From Streptomyces cinerochromogenes (GTDB taxonomy: Bacteria > Actinomycetota > Actinomycetes > Streptomycetales > Streptomycetaceae): DNA of 64,000 nucleotides. Location: assembly GCF_014648635.1 (NCBI RefSeq), contig NZ_BMRM01000017.1:152452-216451 (forward strand). The letters run 5' to 3'. This document shows, piece after piece, positions 18,260 to 27,106 of this stretch. A program made the position numbers and the translations under genes. The notes below the pieces were generated by a model. It worked only from the letters and a program-made list of their open reading frames with translations, was not told the origin of the DNA and did not search any database. Each line of letters opens with the position of its first letter. Position 1 is the first letter of the stretch.

Positions 18260-18388
18260 GCCGCTGGACTCTACCCGCCGCCGCTATCTCACTCCATGAA
18301 CCCTCGCAACCCCGCGGTTTCGTCATTGAACAGGCAGGGCACACCAGATGGTGAAGAGAGTGAAAGGATGTGCGGGGGAAAGAAAGAA

Positions 18389-18406
18389 GGGACGCCGAAG
18401 CGTCCC
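18389..18406 (-). terminator. UUCG-loop terminator of the small coiled-coil gene
   Basis: On the minus strand a 7-bp stem gggacgc/gcgtccc closes a ttcg tetraloop and is followed by the pyrimidine tail ttctttctttccccc. This is a good intrinsic terminator, 100 nt after the stop at 18506 and ahead of smc. Confidence 0.75.
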
Positions 18407-18505
18407 TTGCAACTCTGACGACTGGATCTCAGTCGTCCGATCAACTTGAGCGGTTGATACGGGCAGCCCGATCGCTGTGACTGCTGTTGTGGAGCGTTGC
18501 AACGA

Positions 18506-18709
18506 TCAGGTGAGCGCAGGCTCCGCCTGGTGTGCGTCGATGCTCTCCATGATCCTGTCCTGAGAGGCGGCAGCCGTCAGCGCGTCGTTCTCCGCCTGGA
18601 TCCGTACGAGCTCGGACTCCAGGTCCTGCACACGCTGCTGCAACCGTCGCATCTCGGCGAGGAGTCGAGGGTCGGAGCCGCCGACGTAACCGAGAAGCGC
18701 CTTTGCCAT
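18506..18709 (-). CDS. Conserved 67-residue coiled-coil protein
   Basis: Small acidic protein beginning MAKALLGYVGGSDPRLLAEM. It continues with a heptad-rich segment (MRRLQQRVQDLESELVRIQ, about 20-45) that should form a coiled coil. GGAGG lies about 10 nt before the ATG at 18709. I recognise it as a type conserved in Streptomyces next to smc but know of no function. The N-terminal LLGYVGG and the dimer-forming helix suggest an adaptor rather than an enzyme. It has its own terminator, so it is not simply a leader of smc. Confidence 0.75.
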   Translation of the reverse strand: MAKALLGYVGGSDPRLLAEMRRLQQRVQDLESELVRIQAENDALTAAASQDRIMESIDAHQAEPALT

Positions 18710-19088
18710 GATGGATGGTCCTCCACAATGAGTGACCGACCGATGCGGTGTGGGTCGTGAGGGATTCGCACCCGCGGTGCTTGGCACATCGGGGTGTTGC
18801 TCTGCTGTTGTTCCATGCCAAACAGCTAAGGTGCGCGGGGCTTTCAGCGTCTCACCAAAAAGTTTGACGGTCAACACGATCACGCCCTGTATTGGGGGGC
18901 GAACCGGGTGCGCGGCCGGAAAAACGGCGGCGCTGTGACTCCTCCGGGCCCTCAGGGCGTGGCGACCAGCAGTACCAGCGGAGCCTGCCATGCCACGCCC
19001 GTCTTGGCAACCACCAGGGCGTTTCCGCTTCCGCACATGCCCCCGGCAGCTTGCCCCGCGCCCGGGCGCGGGGCTTCAGGACACGGGA
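18710..19088. other. Intergenic region between the coiled-coil gene and acyP
   Basis: 379 bp without a supported gene. It holds the promoter of the coiled-coil gene. The near-palindrome ttgacggtcaa (18864-18874) lies in the AT-rich part. A 22-bp perfect palindrome next to acyP is listed separately. Confidence 0.5.
19053..19074 (-). terminator. acyP terminator palindrome
   Basis: A perfect 22-bp palindrome (gccccgcgccc and its mirror) begins 15 nt past the acyP stop codon and would form a very stable hairpin. Confidence 0.55.
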
Positions 19089-19370
19089 TCAGCGGATGGC
19101 GAAGCCGTCGTAGCCGCCGCGCGGTGTGTCCCAGATCTCGGTGACGCCGTCCACGCGCCCGGGCGTGTCGCTGCCCTGGAGCCAGTCCAGCAGCCCCTCG
19201 CATCCGTCCCGCGGACCCTCCGCGACCACCTGGACCCGGCCGTCGGCCAAATTGAGAGCAAAACCACTCAGCCCGCCGATCTCCAGCGCCTTGGCGCGCG
19301 TGAACCAGCGGAAACCCACGCCCTGCACGTGTCCCCGCACCCAGGCGATCAGTCGCACATCCTCGCTCAT
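19089..19370 (-). CDS. acyP: Acylphosphatase
   Basis: 93-residue acylphosphatase that hydrolyses carboxyl-phosphate bonds of acyl phosphates. The phosphate-binding loop GHVQGVGFRWFTRAKA (about 13-28) contains the catalytic Arg in GFRWFTR. The partner asparagine is in GLSGFALNLADGRVQVVAEG. The length fits the family (about 90-100 residues). ATG 19370 reads MSEDVRLIAWVRGHVQG. It is a single gene with spacers on both sides. Confidence 0.95.
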   Translation of the reverse strand: MSEDVRLIAWVRGHVQGVGFRWFTRAKALEIGGLSGFALNLADGRVQVVAEGPRDGCEGLLDWLQGSDTPGRVDGVTEIWDTPRGGYDGFAIR

Positions 19371-19459
19371 GGGTGCAACCTAACCGGCCGGTGTCATGCG
19401 GGACACATCGTCCCCCGGCGCCATGAGGTACCGTCCGGACCCAATGAATCCCATCTGAA

Positions 19460-19479
19460 ACTCACTCGATCGAGTGAGT
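19460..19479. promoter_or_regulatory. 20-bp perfect palindrome upstream of the CAP-domain gene
   Basis: The sequence actcactcgatcgagtgagt equals its own reverse complement and lies 146 bp before the CAP gene start and 90 bp before acyP, in the shared divergent promoter region. Its symmetry and AT content suggest a dimeric repressor site. Confidence 0.55.
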
Positions 19480-19510
19480 CGGGTCGGCCGGACGGAGTCA
19501 CTCACCACGC

Positions 19511-19583
19511 GTCGCTCGCCGCGCGTCGCTCGCTGGGGAGTCGCTCGCCGGGGAGTCGCTTGCCGGGAAGTCGCTCGCCGCGC
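19511..19583 (+). repeat. Five tandem copies of a 15-bp unit before the CAP-domain gene
   Basis: Units starting gtcgctcgcc recur at 19511, 19525, 19540, 19555 and 19570 with one to four changes (gtcgctcgctgggga, gtcgctcgccgggga and so on). They lie in the 5' leader or promoter of the gene starting at 19625. There is no in-frame start codon upstream of that ATG after the stop at 19475, so they are not translated as part of it. Confidence 0.8.
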
Positions 19584-19624
19584 GGGCACCGGTCGACCGC
19601 GAGCACGAGGAAGAGGGCAAGGAC

Positions 19625-20860
<1,236 letters not shown>

Positions 20861-20878
20861 GGCCGGCCGGCGGGAGCC

Positions 20879-21463
20879 TTACGCCGCGGCGCGTCCGCGC
20901 GCGAAGACCGTGGCCGTCCGGGCCACCCGGCGGCCCAGGTGCTCGGCGGTGGCTATGTCGGCCTTGTGGACGCCCTCGGGGCCCTGGTCGTTGTTGCTCT
21001 GGGCGGCGGCGCCGGCGAAGAAGCCGAGGCGGTTGAGGTCGTTCTCGGAGGCGGTGCTGCTGTTCCAGCCGGGGAGCAGGCCGAGGTTGACCCAGTGCAT
21101 GCCGTGCTGGGCGGCGAGCGTCTGGAAGAACTGCAGGGTGTGCAGCTTGTCGCCGCTCTTGGAGGCGGAGTTGGTGAAGCCGGCGGCCAGCTTGTCCTTC
21201 CAGTCCTGGCCGAACCAGCGCTTGGAGGACGCCTCGGCGAAGGCGTGGAAGGCGCCGGAGGCGGTGCCCATGTAGGTGGGCGAGCCGAAGACGATGGCGT
21301 CGGAGCGGTCCAGCGTCTCCCACTGCTCGTCGGTGATCTCGTCGACCTTGATCAGGTGCACCTCGGCACCCGCGTCGAGGGCACCGGCGCGCACGGCCTC
21401 GGCGAGCACGGCGGTGTGGCCGTAGCCGGAGTGGTAGGCGATGGAGACGACGGGCGTGGTCAT
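20879..21463 (-). CDS. Flavodoxin-fold NAD(P)H:quinone oxidoreductase (WrbA-like)
   Basis: 194-residue flavoprotein expected to reduce quinones by two electrons. The FMN phosphate loop is SIAYHSGYGHTAVLAEAV (about 7-24), followed by IVFGSPTYMGTASGAFHAF (about 57-75) and a NLGLLPGWNSS segment seen in this family. ATG 21463 is preceded by AAGGAG at proper spacing. It is transcribed divergently from an HxlR-family regulator with a perfect inverted repeat between them, which suggests induction by quinones or another electrophile. It is somewhat longer in its middle loop than minimal flavodoxins. Confidence 0.88.
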   Translation of the reverse strand: MTTPVVSIAYHSGYGHTAVLAEAVRAGALDAGAEVHLIKVDEITDEQWETLDRSDAIVFGSPTYMGTASGAFHAFAEASSKRWFGQDWKDKLAAGFTNSASKSGDKLHTLQFFQTLAAQHGMHWVNLGLLPGWNSSTASENDLNRLGFFAGAAAQSNNDQGPEGVHKADIATAEHLGRRVARTATVFARGRAAA

Positions 21464-21538
21464 GCGGACTCCTTGAAAAGGCAGCAGAAGGCGGCGGCTC
21501 GACGGAGCGAGCAGCTCGCAAGCGGTAACCAAAGGAAA

Positions 21539-21559
21539 GCACTAACTTCTGGTTAGTGC
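21539..21559. promoter_or_regulatory. HxlR operator between quinone reductase gene and its regulator
   Basis: A perfect 8-bp inverted repeat gcactaac-N5-gttagtgc lies in the divergent spacer, 40 bp from the regulator start and 76 bp from the reductase start. HxlR proteins such as YodB and QorR bind sites of similar symmetric ACT...AGT form. Confidence 0.7.
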
Positions 21560-21598
21560 AACCTGGCAGTGAGCGCTGTGCGGGCGTACCCTGCTGCT

Positions 21599-21994
21599 AT
21601 GAGCGCCACCACCCAGGACCACGACGACCTCGCGTACAACGTCTTCGCCAAGGCATGCCCGTCGCGTGCCACGCTGGAGCACGTCACGGGCCGCTGGGGC
21701 GGGCTGACGCTCGGCGCGCTGTACGAGGGCTCGCTGCGCTTCAACGAGCTGCGCCGACGCGTGGACGGGGTGAGCGAGAAGATGCTGTCCCAGACGCTGC
21801 ACGCGCTGGAGCGCGACGGCCTGGTGTTCCGCGATGCCCAGCCGACCAACCCGCCCCGCGTGGACTACGAGCTGACGCCCCTCGGCCGGCAGGTCGCCGA
21901 GCGGCTGCTGGCGCTCATCCACTGCGTGGAGGGTGCGATGGACGACGTCCTCGCGTCCCGCGCGCGTTACGACGAGACGCGCGGCGCCCGCTGA
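21599..21994 (+). CDS. HxlR-family transcriptional regulator, probable redox sensor
   Basis: 131-residue winged-helix protein: CPSRATLEHVTGRWGGLTLGALYEG, then FNELRRRVDGVSEKMLSQTLHALERDGLV, the canonical HxlR recognition region. Cys20 precedes the DNA-binding domain, as does the redox-sensing cysteine of QorR/YodB relatives; a second cysteine is near residue 108. ATG 21599 is favoured over GTG 21569 because coding bias begins there and the upstream codon would fall close to the operator. The 3' end overlaps the converging mutM gene by 28 bp. Regulation of the adjacent quinone reductase is inferred. Confidence 0.87.
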   Translation: MSATTQDHDDLAYNVFAKACPSRATLEHVTGRWGGLTLGALYEGSLRFNELRRRVDGVSEKMLSQTLHALERDGLVFRDAQPTNPPRVDYELTPLGRQVAERLLALIHCVEGAMDDVLASRARYDETRGAR

Positions 21995-22827
21995 CACTTC
22001 GGGCAGAAGTAGCTGGACCGGTTCATCCAGGGGCGGCGGCGCATGGGGGTGCCGCAGCGCTTGCAGGGCAGGCCCTCGCGCCCGTACGCGTCCAGGGAGC
22101 GGTCGAAGTAGCCGGACTCGCCGTTGACGTTGACGTACAGGCTGTCGAAGCTGGTGCCGCCGACGGCGAGGGCCTCGTTCATCACGTCCCGGACGTGGCC
22201 GAGGAGTTCCGCCGTGACCGAGCGGGTGAAGTTCGCCGTCGGGCGCTCGTAGTGGACGCGGGTGCGCCACAGGGCCTCGTCCGCGTAGATGTTGCCGACC
22301 CCGCTGATCAGCGACTGGTCCAGCAGGGCCCGCTTGATGGTGGTCCGCTTGCGGCGCAGCGCCCGGTGGAAGGCGTCGTCGTCGAAGAGCGGGTCCAGCG
22401 GGTCGCGCGCGATGTGCGCGATGACGTCGGGCAGGCCGTCGAGGGTGTTGTCGTGCAGCGACAGGCCGCCGAAGGTGCGCTGGTCCACGAAGCGGAGTTC
22501 GGTGCCGAGGCCGTCGGCGAACCGGACGCGGATGCGCAGGTGCTTCTCGTCCGGCGCGTCGTGCGGCTGGACCAGCAGTTGCCCGCTCATCCCGAGGTGG
22601 GCGAGGACGGACTGGTTCGTCTCCTCCAGCGGCAGCCACAGGTACTTGCCGCGCCGGCGGGGCGTGCCGATGTGGTGGCCCTTGAGCCGGTGCGCGAAGT
22701 CGTCGGGCCCGGCGACATGCCGGCGCACGGCACGCGGGTGCAGCACCTCGGTCTCGGCGACGGTCCGGTGGGCGACCCAGCGCTCCAGGCCCCGCCGGAC
22801 GACCTCGACCTCGGGCAACTCGGGCAC
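21967..22827 (-). CDS. mutM: Formamidopyrimidine-DNA glycosylase (Fpg/MutM)
   Basis: Base-excision repair glycosylase/AP lyase of 286 residues that removes 8-oxoguanine and formamidopyrimidines. The N-terminus MPELPEVEVVRRGLERWVAH carries the catalytic Pro2 and Glu3, and GTPRRRGKYLWLPL carries the essential lysine. The helix-two-turn-helix SLISGVGNIYADEALW is intact. The zinc finger reads CKRCGTP...YFCPKC with four cysteines. The C-terminus overlaps the convergent HxlR gene by 28 bp. Confidence 0.96.
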   Translation of the reverse strand: MPELPEVEVVRRGLERWVAHRTVAETEVLHPRAVRRHVAGPDDFAHRLKGHHIGTPRRRGKYLWLPLEETNQSVLAHLGMSGQLLVQPHDAPDEKHLRIRVRFADGLGTELRFVDQRTFGGLSLHDNTLDGLPDVIAHIARDPLDPLFDDDAFHRALRRKRTTIKRALLDQSLISGVGNIYADEALWRTRVHYERPTANFTRSVTAELLGHVRDVMNEALAVGGTSFDSLYVNVNGESGYFDRSLDAYGREGLPCKRCGTPMRRRPWMNRSSYFCPKCQRAPRVSS

Positions 22828-22980
22828 GGTACTCCTTCGGGCGACTGCGGAGGACGGCTGCGGAAAGCTGAGGGCAGGGTATCCCGGGGCCCGCCCGGCC
22901 GGTCGAGGCCCACTCGGCCCACCGGGCCGGCCGCCACGGCGCGCTCCCGTGGACGGAGCCGTGAACGGCCCGGGAACGGA

Positions 22981-23020
22981 CCGAGCGCCCGCCTCCGCCG
23001 GGGGCGGGACGGGCGCTCGG
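22981..23020 (-). terminator. rnc terminator hairpin
   Basis: Arms ccgagcgcccg and cgggcgctcgg pair perfectly over 11 bp, with a further pairing inner segment. It begins 16 nt past the rnc stop and separates it from mutM. Confidence 0.7.
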
Positions 23021-23035
23021 GTGGTGCTTTTCCGG

Positions 23036-23857
23036 TCAGGCGGTGGCGGACGACGTGTCGCCGCCCTTGACGGCCTCGTCGGCCGTCTCCTTCACAGGCT
23101 CCTTGGCCACCTTGGCGCGCTCGTCCGCGGCTGCGCGGATGGAACGCCAGGCGGACTCGGCGGCCTGCTGCTCCGCCTCCTTCTTGCTGCGGCCGGTGCC
23201 GGTGCCGTACGAGACGCCTCCGACGCGGGCGGCAGCAGTGAAGGTCTTCTCGTGGTCGGGGCCGGTCTCCGTGACCAGGTACTCGGGCACGCCGAGTCCC
23301 TCGATCGCGGTCAGCTCCTGGAGGGAGGTCTTCCAGTCCAGGCCGGCACCGAGGTTGGAGGACTTCTCGATCAGCGGGTCGAACAGGCGGTGCACCAGTT
23401 CGGAGGCCGCGTCGAGGCCCTGGTCGAGATAGACCGCGCCGATCACCGCTTCCAGGGTGTCGGCGAGGATGGATGCCTTGTCCCGGCCGCCCGTGCCCTC
23501 TTCACCACGGCCGAGCCGGATGAAGGCGCCCAGGTCGAGGCCACGGCCGACCTCCGCCAGCGCACGCGAGTTGACCACCGCGGCCCGCAGCTTGGCCAGC
23601 TGGCCTTCGGGCAGGTCGGGGTGGGTGCGGTACAGCGTGTCCGTGACGACGAGGCCCAGCACGGAGTCCCCAAGGAACTCCAGCCGCTCGTTCGTCGGCA
23701 GACCGCCGTTCTCGTACGCGTAGGAACGGTGGGTCAGCGCTCGCACCAGAAGGGCGGACTCGACCTGGTAGCCGAGCCGCCCTTCCAGAAGCGTGTGGGA
23801 CGAGGCCTGCGGACTACCCCCGCGCTGGCGGGGACCAGCTGCTTTCGCGTCAGTCAT
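23036..23857 (-). CDS. rnc: Ribonuclease III (AbsB)
   Basis: Double-strand-specific RNase of 273 residues that processes rRNA and mRNA. In S. coelicolor the orthologue AbsB is needed for antibiotic production. The signature NERLEFLGDSVLGLV (about 56-70) holds the catalytic acidic residues, and a second acidic cluster is in ADTLEAVIGAVYLDQG. The double-stranded RNA-binding domain runs from DWKTSLQELTAIEG to SKKEAEQQAAESAW, followed by a charged tail. ATG 23857 yields MTDAKAAGPRQRGGS; the frame is open further upstream but in non-coding bias. It lies 19 nt after rpmF. Confidence 0.95.
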   Translation of the reverse strand: MTDAKAAGPRQRGGSPQASSHTLLEGRLGYQVESALLVRALTHRSYAYENGGLPTNERLEFLGDSVLGLVVTDTLYRTHPDLPEGQLAKLRAAVVNSRALAEVGRGLDLGAFIRLGRGEEGTGGRDKASILADTLEAVIGAVYLDQGLDAASELVHRLFDPLIEKSSNLGAGLDWKTSLQELTAIEGLGVPEYLVTETGPDHEKTFTAAARVGGVSYGTGTGRSKKEAEQQAAESAWRSIRAAADERAKVAKEPVKETADEAVKGGDTSSATA

Positions 23858-23876
23858 CGGGCCTCTCACCAGCCGC

Positions 23877-24050
23877 TCAGACTTCGAGGACCTGGCGCTT
23901 GTTGTAGGTGCCGCACGACGGGCACGCGATGTGCTGCTGCTTGGGCTCGTGGCAGCGCTCGCACGCAACCAGGGTGGGGACCGCAGCCTTCCACTGCGAC
24001 CGGCGGTGGCGCGTGTTGCTGCGCGACATCTTCCGCTTCGGAACAGCCAC
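23877..24050 (-). CDS. rpmF: 50S ribosomal protein L32
   Basis: 57-residue L32 reading MAVPKRKMSRSNTRHRRSQW, with a zinc ribbon formed by CERC and CPSC. This is therefore the zinc-containing (C+) form. GTG 24050 has GGAG just upstream. It starts 2 nt after the stop of the YceD-like gene and 19 nt before rnc, the conserved yceD-rpmF arrangement. Confidence 0.97.
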   Translation of the reverse strand: MAVPKRKMSRSNTRHRRSQWKAAVPTLVACERCHEPKQQHIACPSCGTYNKRQVLEV

Positions 24051-24052
24051 GG

Positions 24053-24697
24053 CTACTTCTCCTGCTTCTCGTCGACGCCCGCTTCGGCGCCGCTCATCTC
24101 GTCCTTCTCGCCGTCCGTCATCGAACCGGCGAGTCCCTGCAATGCCGCCCAACGGATGTCGACGGCGTCATGGTGGTGGTCCGGGTCGTCCGCGAGCCGC
24201 GCTCCGCACTCGGAGCACAGGCCCGGGCAGCCTTCCTGGCACACCGGCTGCATCGGCAGTGCGAGCACCACCGCATCACGCAGCAGAGGTTCGAGGTCGA
24301 AGAGTCCGTCCTCGAGGAAGAACCTGTCCTCGTCGTCCTCGGCGTCGTCGCCCGGTTCCGCGATCACACGGCCCCGGTCGTCGGCGTCAGGGTACGAGAA
24401 CAGTTCCTGGAAGTCCGCTTCGAGCTCCAGCTCGACCGGCTCCAGACACCTTACGCACTCCCCCTCGGCCTGTGCACGGGCGGTGCCTGTGACGAGCACC
24501 CCTTCCAAGACCGACTCCAGCCGGAGTTCGAGTTCGACCGGGGCGCCTTCCGGCACTCCGATGACCCCCTGGATGCCGAGATCGGCGGGAGCGTCGATCG
24601 TGCGGGTCAGGCGCTGGAGCGCGCCAGGACGCCGACCCAGCTCGTGCGTGTCGAACACGAGGGGGTTGCGGTGGTCGAGGCGGGCGTTGGAAGCCAT
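24053..24697 (-). CDS. YceD/DUF177-family metal-binding protein
   Basis: 214-residue member of the DUF177 family, which almost always precedes rpmF and has been linked to 23S rRNA or large-subunit maturation in plants and bacteria. It has two CxxC-type pairs: GECVRCLEPV near residue 80, and CQEGCPGLCSECG near 155. Both lie within the conserved acidic pattern DLFDLEPLLRDAVVLALP. ATG 24697 reads MASNARLDHRNPLVFDTHEL. The C-terminal tail is rich in Glu and Lys and likely disordered. Confidence 0.88.
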   Translation of the reverse strand: MASNARLDHRNPLVFDTHELGRRPGALQRLTRTIDAPADLGIQGVIGVPEGAPVELELRLESVLEGVLVTGTARAQAEGECVRCLEPVELELEADFQELFSYPDADDRGRVIAEPGDDAEDDEDRFFLEDGLFDLEPLLRDAVVLALPMQPVCQEGCPGLCSECGARLADDPDHHHDAVDIRWAALQGLAGSMTDGEKDEMSGAEAGVDEKQEK

Positions 24698-24827
24698 TCC
24701 TGCTTTCGATCTACGAACTCGGAGGGACGCCGCCCGTCGGTGTCCCGGGGCAGCGGTGATCGCGGACATACGCGCGACCGAAGAGCCAGGATACTGGACC
24801 TTTCGCTCTGCGCCCAATCCGGTGTGC

Positions 24828-25955
24828 CTACAGGCCCCGGCCCTGCTCGTACGCCCTCAGCTGCTCCGCGCTGATCATGCTGGTGTCGAAGAGGCTGGTC
24901 TCGTCCAGAGCGTAGCCCTGCTGCCCCTGGGGCTCGGGCTGCTGCGGCTGGTGCTGGGGCTGGGACTGGGGCTGCCCGGGGTCGTAGCCGCTCTGCCGGG
25001 CGTCGTAGCCCTGGTAGGCGTAGGGGTCGGCCTGCTGGTAGCCGTACGGGTCCTGCTGGGGGGCGTAGCCGGGCTGCTGCGGGAAGCCCGCGTACGGGTC
25101 CTGCTGCTGGAGGGGGGCGCCTCCCGCCGGGACGTAGCCGGGGGCGGAGGGGTAGGCCGGCTGCGGTTCGTACGACGGCTGCGGCGGCTGCGCCTGCTCC
25201 CGGGGCTCGGTCTGCCGCCGGTCCGCGCGGTCGCTGTCAGCGAGGGCCGCGAGGTCGGCGAGGTAGTCGGCGTCGCTGGAGTGCTGGAAGGTCGTGGTGT
25301 CGTCGGCGAGGGCGCCGAGGTCGTCGGTGGCGATCCGGCCGTGCAGCTTCTGCCGGCCCCGGCCGACGGCCTCCAGGGTCTTGGCGAGGACCGCCTCGAA
25401 GGCGCCGAGCTTGGCGTCCACGTAGGCGTCGGCGTTGTGGCGCAGGGTCTCCGGGTCCTGGCTGCGCTCGGGGGCGTCCTCGTCCTCGTAGCCGTTCTCG
25501 TCCAGGCCGGACCCGGTGCCGAGGAGCTTCTCGCGGCCCCGGCCCACCGAGCCGAGGGTCTTGGTGAGGACGACCTCGAAGTTGGCGAGCTTGGAGTCGA
25601 CGTAGTCGTCGGCCTCGGCGCGGATCTCCTCGGCCTCCTGGCGGGCCTCGGCGAGGATCCGGTCGGCCTCGGCCTGGGAGCGGCGGGCGATCTCGGTGTC
25701 GGAGACCAGCGAGCCGCGCTCGGCGTGCGCGTTCTCGATGATCCGCTCGGCCTCCAGCCGGGCCTGCTCGACCATCTGCTCGCGGTCGCCGATCAGCTCC
25801 TGCGCCTGGGCGAGGGAGCCGGGCAGCGCCTGGCGCACCTCTTCGAGCATCGCGAGCAGCTCGGCGCGGTTGACCACGCACGATGCCGACATGGGCATGG
25901 ACCGGGCGCCGGAGACCGTGGAGACGATCTCGTCGAGCTTCTTCTGCACGTCCAC
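24828..25955 (-). CDS. Coiled-coil protein with internal duplication (DivIVA/ATP-synthase-b-like)
   Basis: 375 residues. Positions about 35-115 form a long charged coiled coil (MLEEVRQALPGSL ... ARQEAEEIRAEAD) resembling DivIVA or F0 b-subunit helices. Two related blocks, DYVDSKLANFEVVLTKTL (117-134) and AYVDAKLGAFEAVLAKTL (177-194), each followed by a VGRGR-KL motif, form an internal repeat 60 residues apart. The C-terminal third is rich in Gln, Pro and Tyr with PQQDPYGYQQ-type units. There is no signal peptide or membrane span. A role in cell envelope or division scaffolding is possible but unproven. The GTG at 25955 has only a weak site. Confidence 0.75.
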   Translation of the reverse strand: MDVQKKLDEIVSTVSGARSMPMSASCVVNRAELLAMLEEVRQALPGSLAQAQELIGDREQMVEQARLEAERIIENAHAERGSLVSDTEIARRSQAEADRILAEARQEAEEIRAEADDYVDSKLANFEVVLTKTLGSVGRGREKLLGTGSGLDENGYEDEDAPERSQDPETLRHNADAYVDAKLGAFEAVLAKTLEAVGRGRQKLHGRIATDDLGALADDTTTFQHSSDADYLADLAALADSDRADRRQTEPREQAQPPQPSYEPQPAYPSAPGYVPAGGAPLQQQDPYAGFPQQPGYAPQQDPYGYQQADPYAYQGYDARQSGYDPGQPQSQPQHQPQQPEPQGQQGYALDETSLFDTSMISAEQLRAYEQGRGL

Positions 25956-26012
25956 CTGTGCTCGCCACTCTCTACAGCCGGGTTGGAGACGGACGGGACG
26001 ACTGTAGCCCCA

Positions 26013-26492
26013 TCAGCCCTTGGCGAAGCGCTTGTTCAGTGCCTCGACGACCTCGGCGGGCACCAGGTGGGAGACGTCGCCGCCCCAGGCCGCGACCTCC
26101 TTGACGAGGGAGGAGGAGAGGAAGCTGTAGGTGGGGTTGGTGGGCACGAACAGCGTTTCCACGCCGGTCAGGCCGTTGTTCATCTGGGCCATCTGGAGTT
26201 CGTAGTCGAAGTCGCTGACGGCGCGCAGGCCCTTGACGATGGCGGGGATGTCGCGCTGCTTGCAGAAGTCGACGAGGAGGCCGTGGTGCGCCTCCACGCG
26301 GACGTTGGCGTACTCGGCGGTGACCCGGCGGATCAGGTCGATCCGCTCCTCGATGTCGAACAGGCCCTTCTTGGACTTGTTGATCATCACCGCGACGTAG
26401 ACCTCGTCGTACAGACGGGAGGCTCGGGCGATGATGTCGAGATGTCCGTTGGTGATCGGGTCGAACGACCCGGGACAGACGGCGCGGCGCAC
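26013..26492 (-). CDS. coaD: Phosphopantetheine adenylyltransferase
   Basis: Penultimate enzyme of coenzyme A biosynthesis: 4'-phosphopantetheine plus ATP gives dephospho-CoA. The nucleotidyltransferase motif CPGSFDPITNGHLDII has the T/HxGH element, and TYSFLSSSLVKEVA (ISSTLVRE-like) lies near the C-terminus. GTG 26492, preceded by GAGGGA, gives MRRAVCPGSFDPITNGHLD and 159 residues, the usual family length. An alternative ATG at 26522 overlaps the rsmD stop as ATGA and would add ten residues. It is part of a recG-rsmD-coaD group. Confidence 0.95.
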   Translation of the reverse strand: MRRAVCPGSFDPITNGHLDIIARASRLYDEVYVAVMINKSKKGLFDIEERIDLIRRVTAEYANVRVEAHHGLLVDFCKQRDIPAIVKGLRAVSDFDYELQMAQMNNGLTGVETLFVPTNPTYSFLSSSLVKEVAAWGGDVSHLVPAEVVEALNKRFAKG

Positions 26493-26518
26493 TTGTGATC
26501 CCTCGCTCTCCGGTCCGG

Positions 26519-27106
26519 TCATCGTGCGTCTTCGCACGTAGAGGCGGCGCGACCGTACCAAAACGTTCCCTCGCCGTAGCGACGGGACCGGATCGCCTCG
26601 AAGCCGTCCGGCCAGCGGAATTCGCCGCCTCTGGTGCTGCGCTCCACGGTGACGAGCGCTTGCTCAGCGAGCCAGCGTTCCGAGCGGAGTGTGAGCAGAA
26701 TCTCCCGAAGATCGTCGTCCGAGACGGCGTACGGGGGGTCGAGGAAGACCAGGTCGTACGGCTCTTCCGGGGCGGGCTGCCTGATCACCTGTTCCGCTTT
26801 GCCCGTTCTGACCTCGGCGCCGGGAAGGCCCAGGTTCTTCACGTTCTCGCGGACGATCCGCGCGGCCCGGGCGTCCGCCTCGACCAGCAGGGTGTGGCTC
26901 GCACCCCGGGACAGGGCCTCCAGGCCCACGGCGCCCGAGCCGGCGTAGAGGTCCAGGACCCGTTCGCCGTCCAGCGGACCGCCGAGGAGGGACTGCCAGG
27001 TGGAGAAGAGGCCCTCGCGCGCGCGGTCCGAGGTGGGGCGGGTGCCGGTGCCGGGGGGTACTGCCAGGCGCCGTCCGCCGGCCCGGCCGGCGATCACGCG
27101 GGTCAT
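26519..27106 (-). CDS. rsmD: 16S rRNA (guanine-N2)-methyltransferase RsmD
   Basis: 195-residue SAM-dependent methyltransferase that makes m2G966 in 16S rRNA (E. coli numbering). The N-terminal MTRVIAGRAGGRRLAVP is typical. The SAM-binding VLDLYAGSGAVGLEALSRGA (about 50-69) and the catalytic DPPY motif (VFLDPPYAVSDD, about 119-130) are present. It lies between recG and coaD, the common bacterial order, and overlaps or nearly abuts coaD. Confidence 0.95.
   Translation of the reverse strand: MTRVIAGRAGGRRLAVPPGTGTRPTSDRAREGLFSTWQSLLGGPLDGERVLDLYAGSGAVGLEALSRGASHTLLVEADARAARIVRENVKNLGLPGAEVRTGKAEQVIRQPAPEEPYDLVFLDPPYAVSDDDLREILLTLRSERWLAEQALVTVERSTRGGEFRWPDGFEAIRSRRYGEGTFWYGRAASTCEDAR

Noticed and set aside
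14600..18418. A 1272-codon open frame on the plus strand antisense to smc
   Set aside because: High GC makes antisense frames open by chance. Its product is low-complexity Gly/Leu/Val/Arg without domains, while the minus strand encodes a complete SMC.
24053..24697. YceD-like gene as a zinc-finger transcription factor
   Set aside because: The cysteine pairs are those of the DUF177 family and the gene precedes rpmF, which fits a ribosome-related role better than DNA binding.
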